Made by a program: the position numbers and the translations under genes. Under the pieces are notes generated by a model. It was not told the DNA's origin, searched no databases, and was given only the letters and a program-made list of their open reading frames with translations. DNA of 64,000 bases from Motacilla alba alba (Eukaryota; Chordata; Aves; Passeriformes; Motacillidae): NCBI RefSeq assembly GCF_015832195.1, contig NC_052027.1:1984001-2048000 (forward strand). Reading direction: 5' to 3'. Within the stretch, counting starts at the first letter, position 1; every line of letters begins with the position of its first letter. Below are positions 36,920 to 49,033 of this stretch, one piece after another.

Positions 36920-38889
36920 CTCAGGACTGGGAGGGGGGAGGATGATCAGCCTGGCACACTCAGAGCCAGCACCTGAAAGGTGATTTGCACCATGGCACTG
37001 GTCAGAAATGCACTGGGGTGGCTCAGCCTGCCGAGGGGCACTGGAAATCTGCTTGCTCTGAGCACACTCTGCAGTGAGGGCAAGGGAACACAGGCTGGGT
37101 ACAGGGGACCCACAGGGATTCCAACCAACAGGCACAGAACTTCTAAACCACACACAGTTTATTCTGTGCACAAAGAAATAACTGGTTATTATTTGCACAG
37201 TTCATTCCCTGCACAAAGCAGAGAATAAAACACCTCTCTGTTAACTCAGTCCACAGCAGGGACATTTCTCCTTGGAGAAACGTTTGGTTTTGGCAATTCT
37301 GGAACATTTCCATGTCCCTGAGACAACAGGACATGTGTGACAAAATTTCATCACCTCCACCTGATGGAGGTTTGTTTTCTCCCTATTTTGGAAAAAAACC
37401 CAAGTAGAATTAAACTGTAAACACATTCCTTTCTGTCACAGAGCACTGGCACGGGCAAGTTTTAAGGATCTGCCCCATTACAAACATTACTCTCTGCAAT
37501 TTTTGTTCCTATTTCTAACTTGGTCAGCCCTTGCCTTAAGAAGAAAGGACAAAATTTGAATGTAAGAAATTAAAAGGCAACTGGAAGAATGGTAAGAAAG
37601 GGAAACCTCATGTTTATCGTGTTACAAATTTACATTTTTGGGGCAAAATTTTCAGCTTCCAGTGGTCTGATGCAAGACTGATGGCATCCTGATTTATTTA
37701 ATTTTTTTCTTTAATTTTATTATTTAATTATTTAATTATTTTAAAAGAAATATTATTTAAAATAATCAAGATATTTAGGAAAAGAGAAAGACCTCTGCTT
37801 TGGAGTCACACAGCGAGGTAAATCCAAGCCCTTCCTCGCCAGGCACTGCGCAGGGCCTGGGCAGGCTTCTGACCCTGGAGAGCAAAACCTCCCTCACTTT
37901 TCACTGCTGCTAAAGCAAGAAAATGTTCACCAATCCTGTAAACAGCATCCAAGGCTGGAATCTCCAGGTGGTTCTGTTCCATAAATGGATTTAAGGCATT
38001 TGAAGTCTGCTGCTGGGCACTGGGCTGGCAGCTCAGCTGCTCTCACTCTCTGTAACTTCGTTGGAGTGGCTGGAATTGCTCCAATTCAGGGCACATTCGA
38101 GGAGTTGCCCTTCAGTTTTTTTCACTGTTGATTTTCAAAAGGTTTCTGCAACCCTCAGCAGAGCAGGAACAAAAGCCGATCTCAGTACCCAGTGGGAAAT
38201 TAGAGAACAGAGGGTTCCAGCTGTGGCTCTGGAAGCTGGCACACACCAGCACTGGCCACCCCACCACGGGCACTCCCCAACCCTAAAAATCACCATTTAT
38301 CCCCATTTTTCTGCTGGGTCATCCCTGCAGAGTGACCAGACCCTCCATGCAAACACAGACAGACAAACATACCAACCCAGCCTTAAAATTAACATCAAAA
38401 TGCCAAACTGAGGGAGGCTTAAATCAAATTCTCAGAGTTCAATCAGCAAAGCATCAAAGGAGCAGCCAGGAGTGCAGGTTGTACCATCTGCCCACGGAGA
38501 ACATGTATTCCTTTAATTTCTTTAAATGTTATGAACTTTCAAACAACACAGCAGGGAAAAGATATCAGTAATAGCTGTCAAACCCCTGACTTCTGACACT
38601 GCAATTTAGCACTCTCCAAGCCTGCTCAGAGAGATGGCATTTGTCAGGAGAGCTTTTCTTCCCCCTGGTGTCACACCAGCAGGTGAAGCTTTCACACACT
38701 CCTGGCTCACCTCTGAAGAGCAGCACATGGGGATGCCCCAGAGACACAATTCACCTCCAGGGAATAGTTTGGTCCATTTCAAAGCGCCCTGCCCAGCTCA
38801 GCCTGGGGAAGAGAAGCTCCTTTTGTGGTGTTTCAACGCCAGGAGAAAGCTGCTCCTGGAAACGGAGTCCTGAACGCAAGACAAGGAAA

Positions 38890-39125
38890 TGCTTAAAGTT
38901 GTGCAGGACAGGTGTAGATGGGATATCTGGGAAAATATCTTCACTGGAAGGGTGGCCAGGCATTGGAACAGGCCCTGCAGGGGAGTCACCATCCCTGGAG
39001 TGTTCGGGAGGGTGAATGTGACACTGGGGACACGGGGTGGAGGTGGGTTTGGCAGTGCTGGGGAACAAATGGACGCGATGCTCTCTGAGGGCTTTTCCAA
39101 CCTCTACAATTCCATGATTCTGTGA
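38890..39125 (+). mobile_element. CR1 LINE 3' end
   Basis: Sense CR1, diverged: GATGGGATATCTGGGAAAAT, TGGCCAGGCATTGGAACAGG, GTCACCATCCCTGGAGTG and terminal CAATTCCATGATTCTGTGAC. Confidence 0.8.
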
Positions 39126-40204
39126 CATCCAAGAGCCTCAATTTCCCAACACAGCCTTTCCCAAGGGTAAAATTTAATTTGTCTTTACATATGAAGACTT
39201 TGGTTCCTCACCTAGAGAGCACTGAGATGCAACATTACTCAAAATGCAAATTCAATATTGATGAGAAGAGTGAGGCAAGAGCTAAACTGAGGGGCATCAC
39301 ATGTATTTCCTTCATCTGATCAAGGCCTATTACTTTACAATTAAAACCCAATTTTATTTCATTGTTCAACAAGAAATGATGGTTTCCTGTGTTGATAGGA
39401 TCAACATGAAAGGAAATAAAGTGAAATAAATCACTCACTATGCAAAGTGCATTTATGGCAGGCCAACATAATGCTGAAGCCTTATGGAAGTCATAGATCA
39501 CAACTATGGTGCAAACTAAATGTTACCCTTGTCTGTGTTTGAGTATGAAAAACCCAAAATATCATAAAGATGCCAAAATAGGAGCGGACTTGCATTCCTC
39601 ATTTTGGGAGTAATGGGAGACCAGCAGAGTTGTAGTGGTTTGTTTTTCTCTTTTGGTAAATTACAAGTCAGAAGTTAAAAGCAAGAAAATTAACTAAAAT
39701 CATGTAATTTCATTCTAGAGCAGAGAAGGCTTAATGGGTAATCGAAATAATGTGCACTGCTTCAGCAATTTTTTCATTACAATTGCAGAAAAAAAAAAAA
39801 GAAGGGCTTTCTGTGTTTTGAAAATTAAGGATTATACTGGATTGAGAACACACTATGAAAAACCTTTTTTTTTTTTTTTTTTTTTAGAAGCCTCAAAGAC
39901 AAATAAGAGTTTCTGTAAGCAGCCTTTTATCTGGGACAGAGAGCCTGGGCTTTAACTTCTCTCCAGTAAGCACAGCAGCACACTCCATCAGGAGAAAAGT
40001 GCAGGCACAGTAATTAAACAGGGAATAACTCTTCATGGATCACTGCTGCCTGGGCAGGGCCTTGTTCTGTGAGCAGCAAGAATTCAAAGCCACAAAATTC
40101 CTCTTGAGCCATTTGCTGCTCAGGCCATCCCTTCTGAGAGTTTCAGCACCCTCAGCACTGGGGCTGAGGTTTGTAAGAGCACTGAGAAGTGGCCAAAAGC
40201 AGCT

Positions 40205-40875
40205 GGAAGATATGAAAACAAATATAAACACATGAAAAGAAACATAAAGACATGAAAACAAACCCAAAGGCATGAAAACAAACATACAGAAAGACATGGA
40301 AACAGAGAAAGACATGAAAACAAACAGAAACACATGGAAACAGAAAAAGACATGAAAACAAACATAAAGACATGAAAACAAAGACATGGAAACAAACATA
40401 CAGAAACACATGAAAACAAACATAAAACCATGAAAATAAACATAAAGACATGAAAATAAATAGAAAGACATGAAAATAAACAGAAAGACATGAAAATAAA
40501 CAAAAAGACATGAAAACAAACCTAAAGGCATGAAAACAAACATGAAGACATGAAAACAAACATACAGAAAGGATAAAGACAAACATAAAGAGATTAAAAC
40601 AAACAAAGACATTAAAACAAACAAGAAGACATGAAAACAACCATGAAGATATGAAAATAACCATAAAGACATGGAAACAAACATGAAGACATGGAAACAA
40701 ACATACATAAAGGTATGAAAACAACCATAAAGACACGGAAACACACATGAAGACACGAAAATAACCATAAAGACAAGAAAACAGCCATAAAATCATGAAA
40801 ACATACATAAAGACATAAAAACAAACATAAAGACATAAAAACAAACATAGAGACATGAGAACAAACATAAAAACT
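40205..40875. repeat. Minisatellite of about 20-bp units
   Basis: Thirty or more copies of GACATGAAAACAAACATAAA with drift. A 20-bp period is not divisible by three, yet stops are rare on the minus strand, so all three minus frames give long Phe/Cys/Val-rich strings. None is a credible protein. Confidence 0.95.
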
Positions 40876-41262
40876 TCTGTCTTTTTAAAGATGCAAGAGA
40901 TGGAGATGATAATATGTAATTAACACACAGGAGAAGACACATCAAAATTAGTGCTGAGCTTTCTGCCGATGCATTTTAGGAGCTGCCCTGGCCCAGAAGG
41001 AAGTGCCCAGCCAGGGGAAGGGTGGTTCCTTTCAGGGGGGTTTGACACGGGTGTGGTTTTGTGGCTCAAGCATATTTGTTACCCTCAGACCTTAATTAAA
41101 TACACACATCCTCCATTCTTCACTCATAATGTATCTCATACAGCAAAAAAAAAGAAGATCTTGGTCATTGTTGGAAATGCAGGTATTACCTGAACCTGGC
41201 TGTGTTCATTCTGCAGCTGTGTAAGGTACATCCTTCCTGCTTTGCTGTGGGGTTTGGGTGGG

Positions 41263-41420
41263 AATGGACCTTAAACCCACCCAGAATGGACCTTAAACAC
41301 ATCCAGAATGGACCTTAAACCCACCCAGTGCCACCCCTGCCATGGCAGGGACACCTCCCACTGTCCCAGGCAGCTCCCAGCCCTGTCCAACCTGGCACTG
41401 GGCACTGCCAGGGATGGGGA
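41263..41420 (-). mobile_element. CR1 LINE 3' fragment with triplicated 22-mer
   Basis: Antisense CR1 tail: CCACCCCTGCCATGGCAGGG, CCCACTGTCCCAGGCAGCTC, CACTGCCAGGGATGGGGAG. The segment AATGGACCTTAAACCCACCC+AG is present three times at 41263, 41285 and 41307. Confidence 0.85.
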
Positions 41421-43547
41421 GCCCTAAAAACCTGACAAAATTCTGATTTAAAGCCGACTTTGCAGTCGCCTCAGCAGGCTTCTGGTCTGTCTGTGCAATT
41501 AACATCCTCTAATTAAGAACTGTTTTCCCTATAGTAAGACAACCACTGTCACCCTGTTCTTCTAAAGTTCTTCTAGGCCTCCTGATGTTTACATTTTTGC
41601 AATGGAGTTTCTCACGCACTTTTCTTGTAAATAATGATTGTTTTGCATTCCTTTTCGGAAAAAGAAAAAAAATTATAGGCTGTTGGTTTAACCAGTGTGA
41701 TTAGAACAGAAACAGTTTCATCCTCCAATCCATAGTCACTTTTAGAATTCTATAAATATCAAAATCCAGAAATAAACTGACCCTTTTTTTTTTAACCTAA
41801 AACATCTCAGCATGCGAGTGTTGTTCATTTCTTGTCGTATCATGATAAACCACCAATTAATTACTACATCCTCCAAGAAATCTTCAAATCTTGTGAGCTG
41901 TTCTTGGGCTTTGTTAGCATTGCTACGATTTGAGCTCCTTTTTGAACTTCTCTGTAAACTTTTCCTCGACTCTTTACTCAGCACAAACGTCCCCTCGGCT
42001 TCTCCCAAGTAAGCAAAAACCTGCTGGGTGGTTCCTGCTGCAGCAGCATTACTTTGTTTACCTCTGGAAGAGAATTAAAAGCATTTTCCCAGTAAAGAAC
42101 AAATGTTTACAGTGCAGGGAGCGCCGTGCCCGTGTTTGCACCGTGCAGGAACGCAGGCGATAGATCCCTTCAACATTCCTCTAATCCCATGGATGATTTT
42201 TCATCTTGCTGGGCTTAGTCAATGAACACGCAGCAAGCTCCTGCTTAAACAAAGCCAGTTTTCCCTCCTGAAGGAGCTCTGAGCACACGACCCGCAGCCC
42301 TTAATGGGCACGTTCCATGTATCCCATACAGGGACCAGCAGTTTGCCTGGAAAAACTCATTTTCCCCCCAAAGCCCCCCTGCAGCTCCCACCTCCTCTCC
42401 TACAGCTGCTCCAACTTCCAATTCACAAAAGCAGAACCCCTTTAGAACCAAAATAAATACTAATCTTAAATTCAATGTACCCTGACAGCAAATAAGTTTG
42501 CTGTGCTTACTTCAGCATGAATAAAAAGCCCGCAAGGAGACTCCTACATAAGAGTATATTTACAAGTTCCATTACCCACTGGAGAGATTGATGTAATAAA
42601 CCCATAATAAAAAGCCTCGTGTTATGGATTTCTCTAATGTTTCTTATCAAACAGCCTGTATTATCTGGGCTTGAGTATTCAATTTAAAATAGGTTTGCAA
42701 TAAGTGCCTGGGAGCTGGAGGTCATTTTCCCCGAGTTTTCTGACACGCTGGGACGTGCAGTGTCTTTTCCTGGCCTGGGAAGCTAAAAGCAGTTTGGAGC
42801 TCGGTGCAGAGCAATTTACAAAGCAGGCAGAGGATGAATCCAAGAGAAAAAGAGTGGGAATGCATTATCTGAACACCTATTCCCACCTCAAACCACACAG
42901 AGCTCCTCGGGGCACAGGACCCAGCACAGTTTATTTTTCTGACTCAACAGAATAACTCAGTTGTTCCTCAGGAGATAAAACCCATCCACAGAAATTGTTT
43001 TGCCACCAATTGTCACCTCATTTGTGTTTCATCCTGGATGGCAGCAACACAGCCCAGGTGTTCTCCGGGACCTGCACGGTATCCTGCAGCCACTTCAGCT
43101 TTTAGGTAAAAATAGCCCAAAATTGGGACAACAGCTGCAGTGGGTGGAAGTGGAAGCAGGAGCTTCCTATTTATTTCACCTATTTATTTCTTCCCTGGCA
43201 CCGGATTTAGCTAATAACCATTAGTTGCTAATTAGGATTCAAAGCAATTTTCCTTAGGACCTATTTCAAATCATTGCAACACAATTATGCAACGTATTTG
43301 CCTTGTTTATTAAATCTTTTAAAGACATTGCTGTTTTAATTCTCAGTTCTTAACCTCTCCCTGCAGTGTCCCCTGCTCACTTTGAAGCAGCTCCATGGAC
43401 CCACATGAGAACATCCATTTTCAGTCCATCTCCCTCTCCCTGGCACCATTTTTGCCAAAGCCTCCTGAATGAACCATTCAGCCCCTGTAAAATCCATCCC
43501 CAGAATCAGGGATGGATGGGAGATCGGGAAGGAATTCCTGGCTGTGA

Positions 43548-43702
43548 GACTGGGGAGGGGCTGGGATGGAATTCCCAGAGCAGCTGGGGCTGCCCCTGGA
43601 TCCCTGGCAGTGCCCAAGGCCAGGCTGGATGGGGCTGGGAGCAGCCTGCGACAGTGGGAGCTGTCCCTGCCATGGGGCTGGATCATCTTTAAGGTCCCTT
43701 CC
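43548..43702 (+). mobile_element. CR1 LINE 3' end interrupted by an LTR
   Basis: Sense CR1: CCCAGAGCAGCTGGGGCTGC through GGATCATCTTTAAGGTCCCTTCC. The expected continuation (ACCCAAACTATTCAGTGAT) resumes at about 44160, after the LTR at 43703-44156. Confidence 0.88.
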
Positions 43703-44156
43703 TGATGCCCTGTGCAGGCTGCCCTAGAGCAGAGGCTGGGCAGAGTCACAGAGTAAAGCAGGGATTTATCCAAAGCATCTCCTCCATGGATCCACCTCGG
43801 GCAGCACAAGAGCCCAGCCAGGGCTGCCCCCAAGAGGAACCCAAATGGTCCCAAAATGCACGAGCGCTGCCGGGGTCTCTGCCTTGGCTCAGCTCTGCTC
43901 CATTTGCACCTTGCAGTTCATTGTCCCGTTCCAGCTTTAGCCCAGGCACTCCCACCCTGCTTGTTTTTCTCTCTGCAGCCCACGCTGTTTGTGCTCCTGG
44001 GCTGAGCTTTGGATCATTTGTCCTTGGTGCCCAGCTGGAGCAGGAATTGTTTTGTCTCCCTGCTCTGTGCACAGAGCTCAGCATCCCCTGGTATGAAGCC
44101 CAGACCTGCACACTAAAGCAGCACAGAATGTGAAAAATAGAAAAGCTAAACCTGAG
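43703..44156 (-). mobile_element. Solo LTR, TGATGCC family, nested in CR1
   Basis: Plus-strand start TGATGCCCTGTGCAGGCTGC; the end is CTAAACCTGAG with the last GCATCA lost. It is nearly identical to the copies at 47071-47529 (opposite strand) and 54270-54724 (same strand). Only the LTR is present. Confidence 0.85.
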
Positions 44157-46674
44157 ACCCACCCAAACTATTCAGTGATAAAAAGATGCTTGAAAAGCCT
44201 AAATTCACACTGCATTCCCCCTGACCAGCTTAAAGAGACCCTTAATGTTTTTACAGCTCAAGTCATGTGGGCTGGGTTTTTTATAACCTTTTTTCATGTT
44301 ATTTAACAACTTTTAAAAGGAAGACGATGCCCAGAACCAAATTTTAATGGAAGACCTTGAACAAATAACAGCAGAAGAAAATTTGAATGCTTGATAATTT
44401 AAGTGTTATTTTTTTTTACTACCAATGTGAATCCAACCCTAGCAAATTAAAACAGGAAGAATTAATTGGATATGCAAATAAGATTATTCACTATATAAAT
44501 CTAATTACATACCAATTTGCTTTAACAGCATGAAAAAGACAAAAAAAGCCTCTTTGTAAATTGTTTTCAAAACCACCTGTAGCACAACAAAGGGGAAGGG
44601 CTGGATCTGGAAGGTGCTGCTTTCAGCACTAATCCAACGAGGTGTTTTGAAGATCTTACCAAGATCCCTTTGCCACGGGCACCCTGCTCAGTTCCCCGAT
44701 TTCCCAAGTTTCATTAGTAGTTTTCAAACACTGCCTTTGTTTTTATGCCAATCAAAACAGCCTGGATTTTGGGAATGCGAGGTGATTGTGGTCACAAATC
44801 CTGACTTTTCGGAGCTGGTCCAGGCTGATTTCCCTGCCTGAGCCCAGAGGAGCAGTGGATGTGCTGGGGCACGCCAGCGGTGGGCACTGGGAGCTGCTGC
44901 TGCCCCTCCTGAGCCCCTCGGAGAACAAAAAGGGACAAAGGAATAATTAACACCAGCCAAGAGTGGATGAGGGAGATCTCTCCAGGGGGAAAAAGCCTGT
45001 TAATCTGGGAGCCTTTTGTGTCCAAGAAGCAAATTACACTGATGGCCAATTTATTTCTTTGAGCAGCTCCTTGTCAGGAGGAGTAAAAATTACAAACAAG
45101 ATCACTGGAATTGATTAAGATACAGAATAGCTGAGACCATAATTAGCGTCTACGTGCCACCCCTGATAAAGGGTCCCAATCACTCATTTTCTCTGACTGT
45201 ACGTTGGATTTTGTCATCTGAATCTGCTTCCTGGGTTCACACTGGGAATCGAAAACAGTCCAGAGCAAAAAGCATGAAAAATATGTTCCAAAGAAAAGGA
45301 ATGTCATGGCTACACCTGTACAGCAAGCAAATATTGAGGTCACCTTATGGAAAGCAAGGTGTTATTATTATAGAAAATCAAATTCAACTTACATGAAAAA
45401 ATCCTGCAAAACACTGAAGAGTTGTTAAAAAATTAAATGTGCTCCAGAGGCAGAAATTTGGTGAACACAGGAGGTTTTTTGTCACTTAAACTCTGTATAT
45501 AGAGGGGTTTTGCAGCCTTTACTGTCTATTTTAAATCATATTAATAAAGAAAGAAGTGCATTACCCATGCACTTTATACACTGAAATATATACTGCAAAG
45601 AATTTTGCACACAGAGGAGGGGGTTTTGTCTCTTAAACTCTGTATATGGGATTTGTGTGCAGCCTTTCTTGTATATTTGGGATTGCATTAATAATGGAGG
45701 ATAGCTCAAGATGAGAGTTCCACATCTCCAGAGTCACTGGTGACACATTTATAAGGTTTAGCAAAGCTGTTTTTCCTTTGAGGCCGCCAATACATTTGTA
45801 CACTCACTCTGATCCATTTTTCTTTTTATTTTAAATGCTCTGTGGGCAGCTGCACAGTAACTCCTGAATTTACATGGCATCTGAAATCTTCAGGAACAAC
45901 TTGAAGAGGTTTTTAAACCCCTGCTTGCTCAAAAAGCAATGAATGGAAGGGACAAATACATCAGGAAGGTATTTTTGTGTCCTCCAGCACCACTGAGCGA
46001 CTGGTGGAAAATTTGGTTTCCTCTAAATTTCTCCAAATTTTGCCCCTTTTCCTCTGCCAAGGGAGCTCCCAGGTGCAATCCAGTGCATGGGAAGGGATTT
46101 TTCCAGCTGGAATTTATCCTTGTGTCAACCCTCACCTCACTGATTGCAGTTTTATCAGCTGACACACCTTAAAATGAGCTTTAAAATAATAAAAAAAAAA
46201 AACCCAAAGCTGTTACGACATCTCCTAAATGCCAAAACCCTTGCTGCATTTTCACGCATCCCCTAAACACTCTTGAGAGACAGCAGTAAAACACCAGAGA
46301 TTGCCTCCACTTAAAAAATAAGAAGGGGCGGTGAGGTTTCAGCGGTAATTGGATGCCAGAGGAGAGAAAGTCTCAACAAAGAGGCGTCGGAAGGGTTTTG
46401 GAAGAACACAACACCTTGCAGGAGGCGTGAGTGGCAGTGCTGACTCCGAGGTGTCAGAGCTCCCGGGGTGGCAGCTCGCACAGATCAATCCTGCACAGCT
46501 CTGACAGGCACATTTTGCTGTGCCCCCAGAAAAACCCACGCCATAAGCACATTTTCCACCCAGCCAGCACTTTGCAAACCAGCACAGCCACACCTGAGCT
46601 TCTAACGCTGAGTGTCTGGGGAGGAACAAACTGGAACTGGGTAACGTTTTGAAAGTTTGATTCAGTATTGCTAA

Positions 46675-46805
46675 AAACAAACCAAAAAAACCCCCAAAAA
46701 ACAAACAAAAAATCCACCAATAACAACAACAGACCAACCAAATAAACAAAAAAACCCCAAACAAAACAAAAACACAAATCACCAAACAAACAAACAAACA
46801 ATAAG
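46675..46805. repeat. A/C low-complexity tract
   Basis: AAACAAACC-type A-rich sequence without T runs. The minus strand is T/G-rich and gives a spurious hydrophobic frame. Confidence 0.9.
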
Positions 46806-47070
46806 AACCAAAAAAGGAGGAACACAGCAATCAGACCACTGTTGAAGTGACATGGTTGTTGCAGGAATAACTCCCAGTATCCCAAGGTTAAGGTGGAGAT
46901 TTCTCCTGCTCAAACGCCAGGTCAGATTCCCATCTCCTGTGCTTTTACTCTGCTTTTGGCTGTGCAGTTCTTGACCTTCCCAAAGTGCCCAAGCAGTGCT
47001 GAACAGCCCCTGAGCAGCCTGGCCAAAGGGAATGTGTCCCTGGCCAGGGGTGGGAATTGGATGGTGAGAA

Positions 47071-47529
47071 TGATGCCTCAGGTTTAGGTTTTCTATTTTC
47101 ACATTCTGTGCTGCTTTAGTGTGCAGGTCTGAGCTTCATACCAGGGGATGCTGAGCTCTGTGCACAGAGCAGGGAGACAAAACAATTCCTGCTCCAGCTG
47201 GGCACCAAGGACAAATGATCCAAAGCTCAGCCCAGGAGCACAAACAGCGTGGGCTGCAGAGAGAAAAACAAGCAGGATGGGAGTGCCTGGGCTAAAGCTG
47301 GAACGGGACAATGAACTGCAAGGGGCAAATGGAGCAGAGCTGAGCCAAGGGAGAGACCCCGGGAGCGCTCGTGCATTTTGGGACCATTTGGGTTCCTCTT
47401 GGGGGCAGCCCTGGCTGGGCTCTTGTGCTGCCCAAGGTGGATCCATGGAGGAGATGCTTTGGATAAATCCCTGCTTTATTCTGTGACTCTGCCCAGCCCC
47501 TGCTCCAGGGCAGCCTGCACAAGGCATCA
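47071..47529 (+). mobile_element. Solo LTR, TGATGCC family, 4-bp target duplication
   Basis: A 459-bp element starting TGATGCCTCAGGTTTAGG and ending CTGCACAAGGCATCA, with 7-bp inverted ends (TGATGCC/GGCATCA). AGAA flanks both sides (47067-47070, 47530-47533). A 4-bp duplication suits class I (gammaretrovirus-like) integration. It contains TTTATTCTGTGACTC near the end. Confidence 0.88.
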
Positions 47530-48002
47530 AGAAGACTCAGCAATCCAGCACCAAAATTCAGTCAATTCTCCATGTCAATTCCTGCCCCAAAAGCTTTTTG
47601 GTTGTACAAAGCAGCTATAAATCCTTCACCAGTATAAAATCTAAGGGTTGCCCTTTCCTGCACTCTGTAGAGTTTGAATTTTAAATTTTTATTTGTAGGT
47701 TCTGTGTTGAGCAATACCTGAAATGCTGCTGATTCACCATGGGTGAGAACTGGGTTTGAAAGAACACATTTTCTGTTCTTTCTCTTCATATTCATGTCTT
47801 TGTATTTAAAAATGGAGACATTAGCCACGTGTTTAAATGTGATCTGCAGCCTAAATCAGCAGCTAAATCAGTGCAGAATCAATCCTGAATGGGAAGGCAC
47901 CCACTGGAATCACTGAATCCCAGCTCCTGTTGGATTTTCCTAGTGATTTCTTAGCCACGGGTTCACCTTTCAATGGTTCTACACATTCCCACCTGGTTTG
48001 TA

Positions 48003-48330
48003 CAACACTCCTGAAAAAGTTCTGGAATGGCCTGCCTGGGGAGATGGTGGAGTCTCCATCCCTGGATGTGTTTAAAAAAAGCCTGGATGTGGCTCTGGGT
48101 GCCAGGGCTCAGTTGAGGTGTTAGGGCTGGGTTGGATGATCTTGAAAGTCTTTTCCAGCCTGGTGATTCTGTGATTGTGTGATTCTGTGACCCTGTGATT
48201 CTCTGAATCTGTGATTTTGGCATTCAGTGACTGCGTGGTTCAGTGATTCTCTGATTCTGTGACCTGTGATTCAGTATTTCTGTGATTCTGTGACCCTGTA
48301 ATTCAGTGATTCAGTGTGACTCTGTGATTC
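48003..48330 (+). mobile_element. CR1 LINE 3' end with expanded TGTGATTC tail
   Basis: Sense CR1: GGGGAGATGGTGGAGTCTCC, GTTGGATGATCTTGAAAGTC. From 48160 to 48330 the terminal octamer (ATTCTGTG) is expanded into an irregular microsatellite. Confidence 0.9.
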
Positions 48331-48869
48331 CTGGAGTGGTTTAAGCTGCACTTTTTACCTGCCCTGCCCTTCCCAGCCCCTCCAGTCTGGATTGCAGCAT
48401 TCCCAGGAGCAGCTCCCTGTCCCCAGGGCTCTGATGCAAGCCAGGCACACTCTTACAGCTCCTCTCCTGCTGCCTCTTCCCAAGGGGAAGGCTCCAGCAA
48501 TTCCCCAGCCCACAGCAGCAGCCCCAGGAGAAGCTGTTTGCAAACAAACAAACATCCCCCACGGCTGCTCCTCCTCGTCCTTGCACCTTCTCCTGCTCCC
48601 TGATTTGGGATAAATGCAGCTCTGAGTGTGCAACCATCACCCAGTGCCTCGCTGCAATTAGCACCCAGAACCAATTAGGAGATTATTTAATGAGTCATGT
48701 GCAGCACAGGTGAAATAGAGAGATCGTGTGAGACAACAGTGAGACAGAGGAAAGCAGAAACAGGGCAGGAGAAGATGGGAACCCCAGCAATTAAAAACTC
48801 GTGGATCCAGCTCCTTGGCTGATTTAAATGGAGATTTTTGACAGAAGTCAATAAATGTGCTCTAAAACA

Positions 48870-49033
48870 GAGTGCCCAGAGCAGCTGGGGCTGCCCCTGG
48901 ATCCCTGGCAGTGCCCAAGGCCAGGCTGGACAGGGCTTGGAGCAGCCTGGGACAGTGGGAGGTGTCCCTGCCATGGCAGGGGTGACACCGGGTAATTTTT
49001 AAAGTCCCTTCCAACCCAACCCATTCAGTGTTT
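48870..49033 (+). mobile_element. CR1 LINE 3' end
   Basis: Sense CR1: CCCAGAGCAGCTGGGGCTGC, CATGGCAGGGGTGACACCGG, AAAGTCCCTTCCAACCCAAC. Confidence 0.9.

Noticed and set aside
40040..40868. Three overlapping 127-242-codon hydrophobic membrane-like proteins
   Set aside because: Translations of the 20-bp minisatellite in all three minus frames.
43336..44162. 142- to 172-codon frames that recur at 47.1 and 54.3 kb, looking like a gene family
   Set aside because: They are translations of the solo LTR (and the CR1 tail beside it); the same DNA appears in four copies with LTR ends and target duplications.
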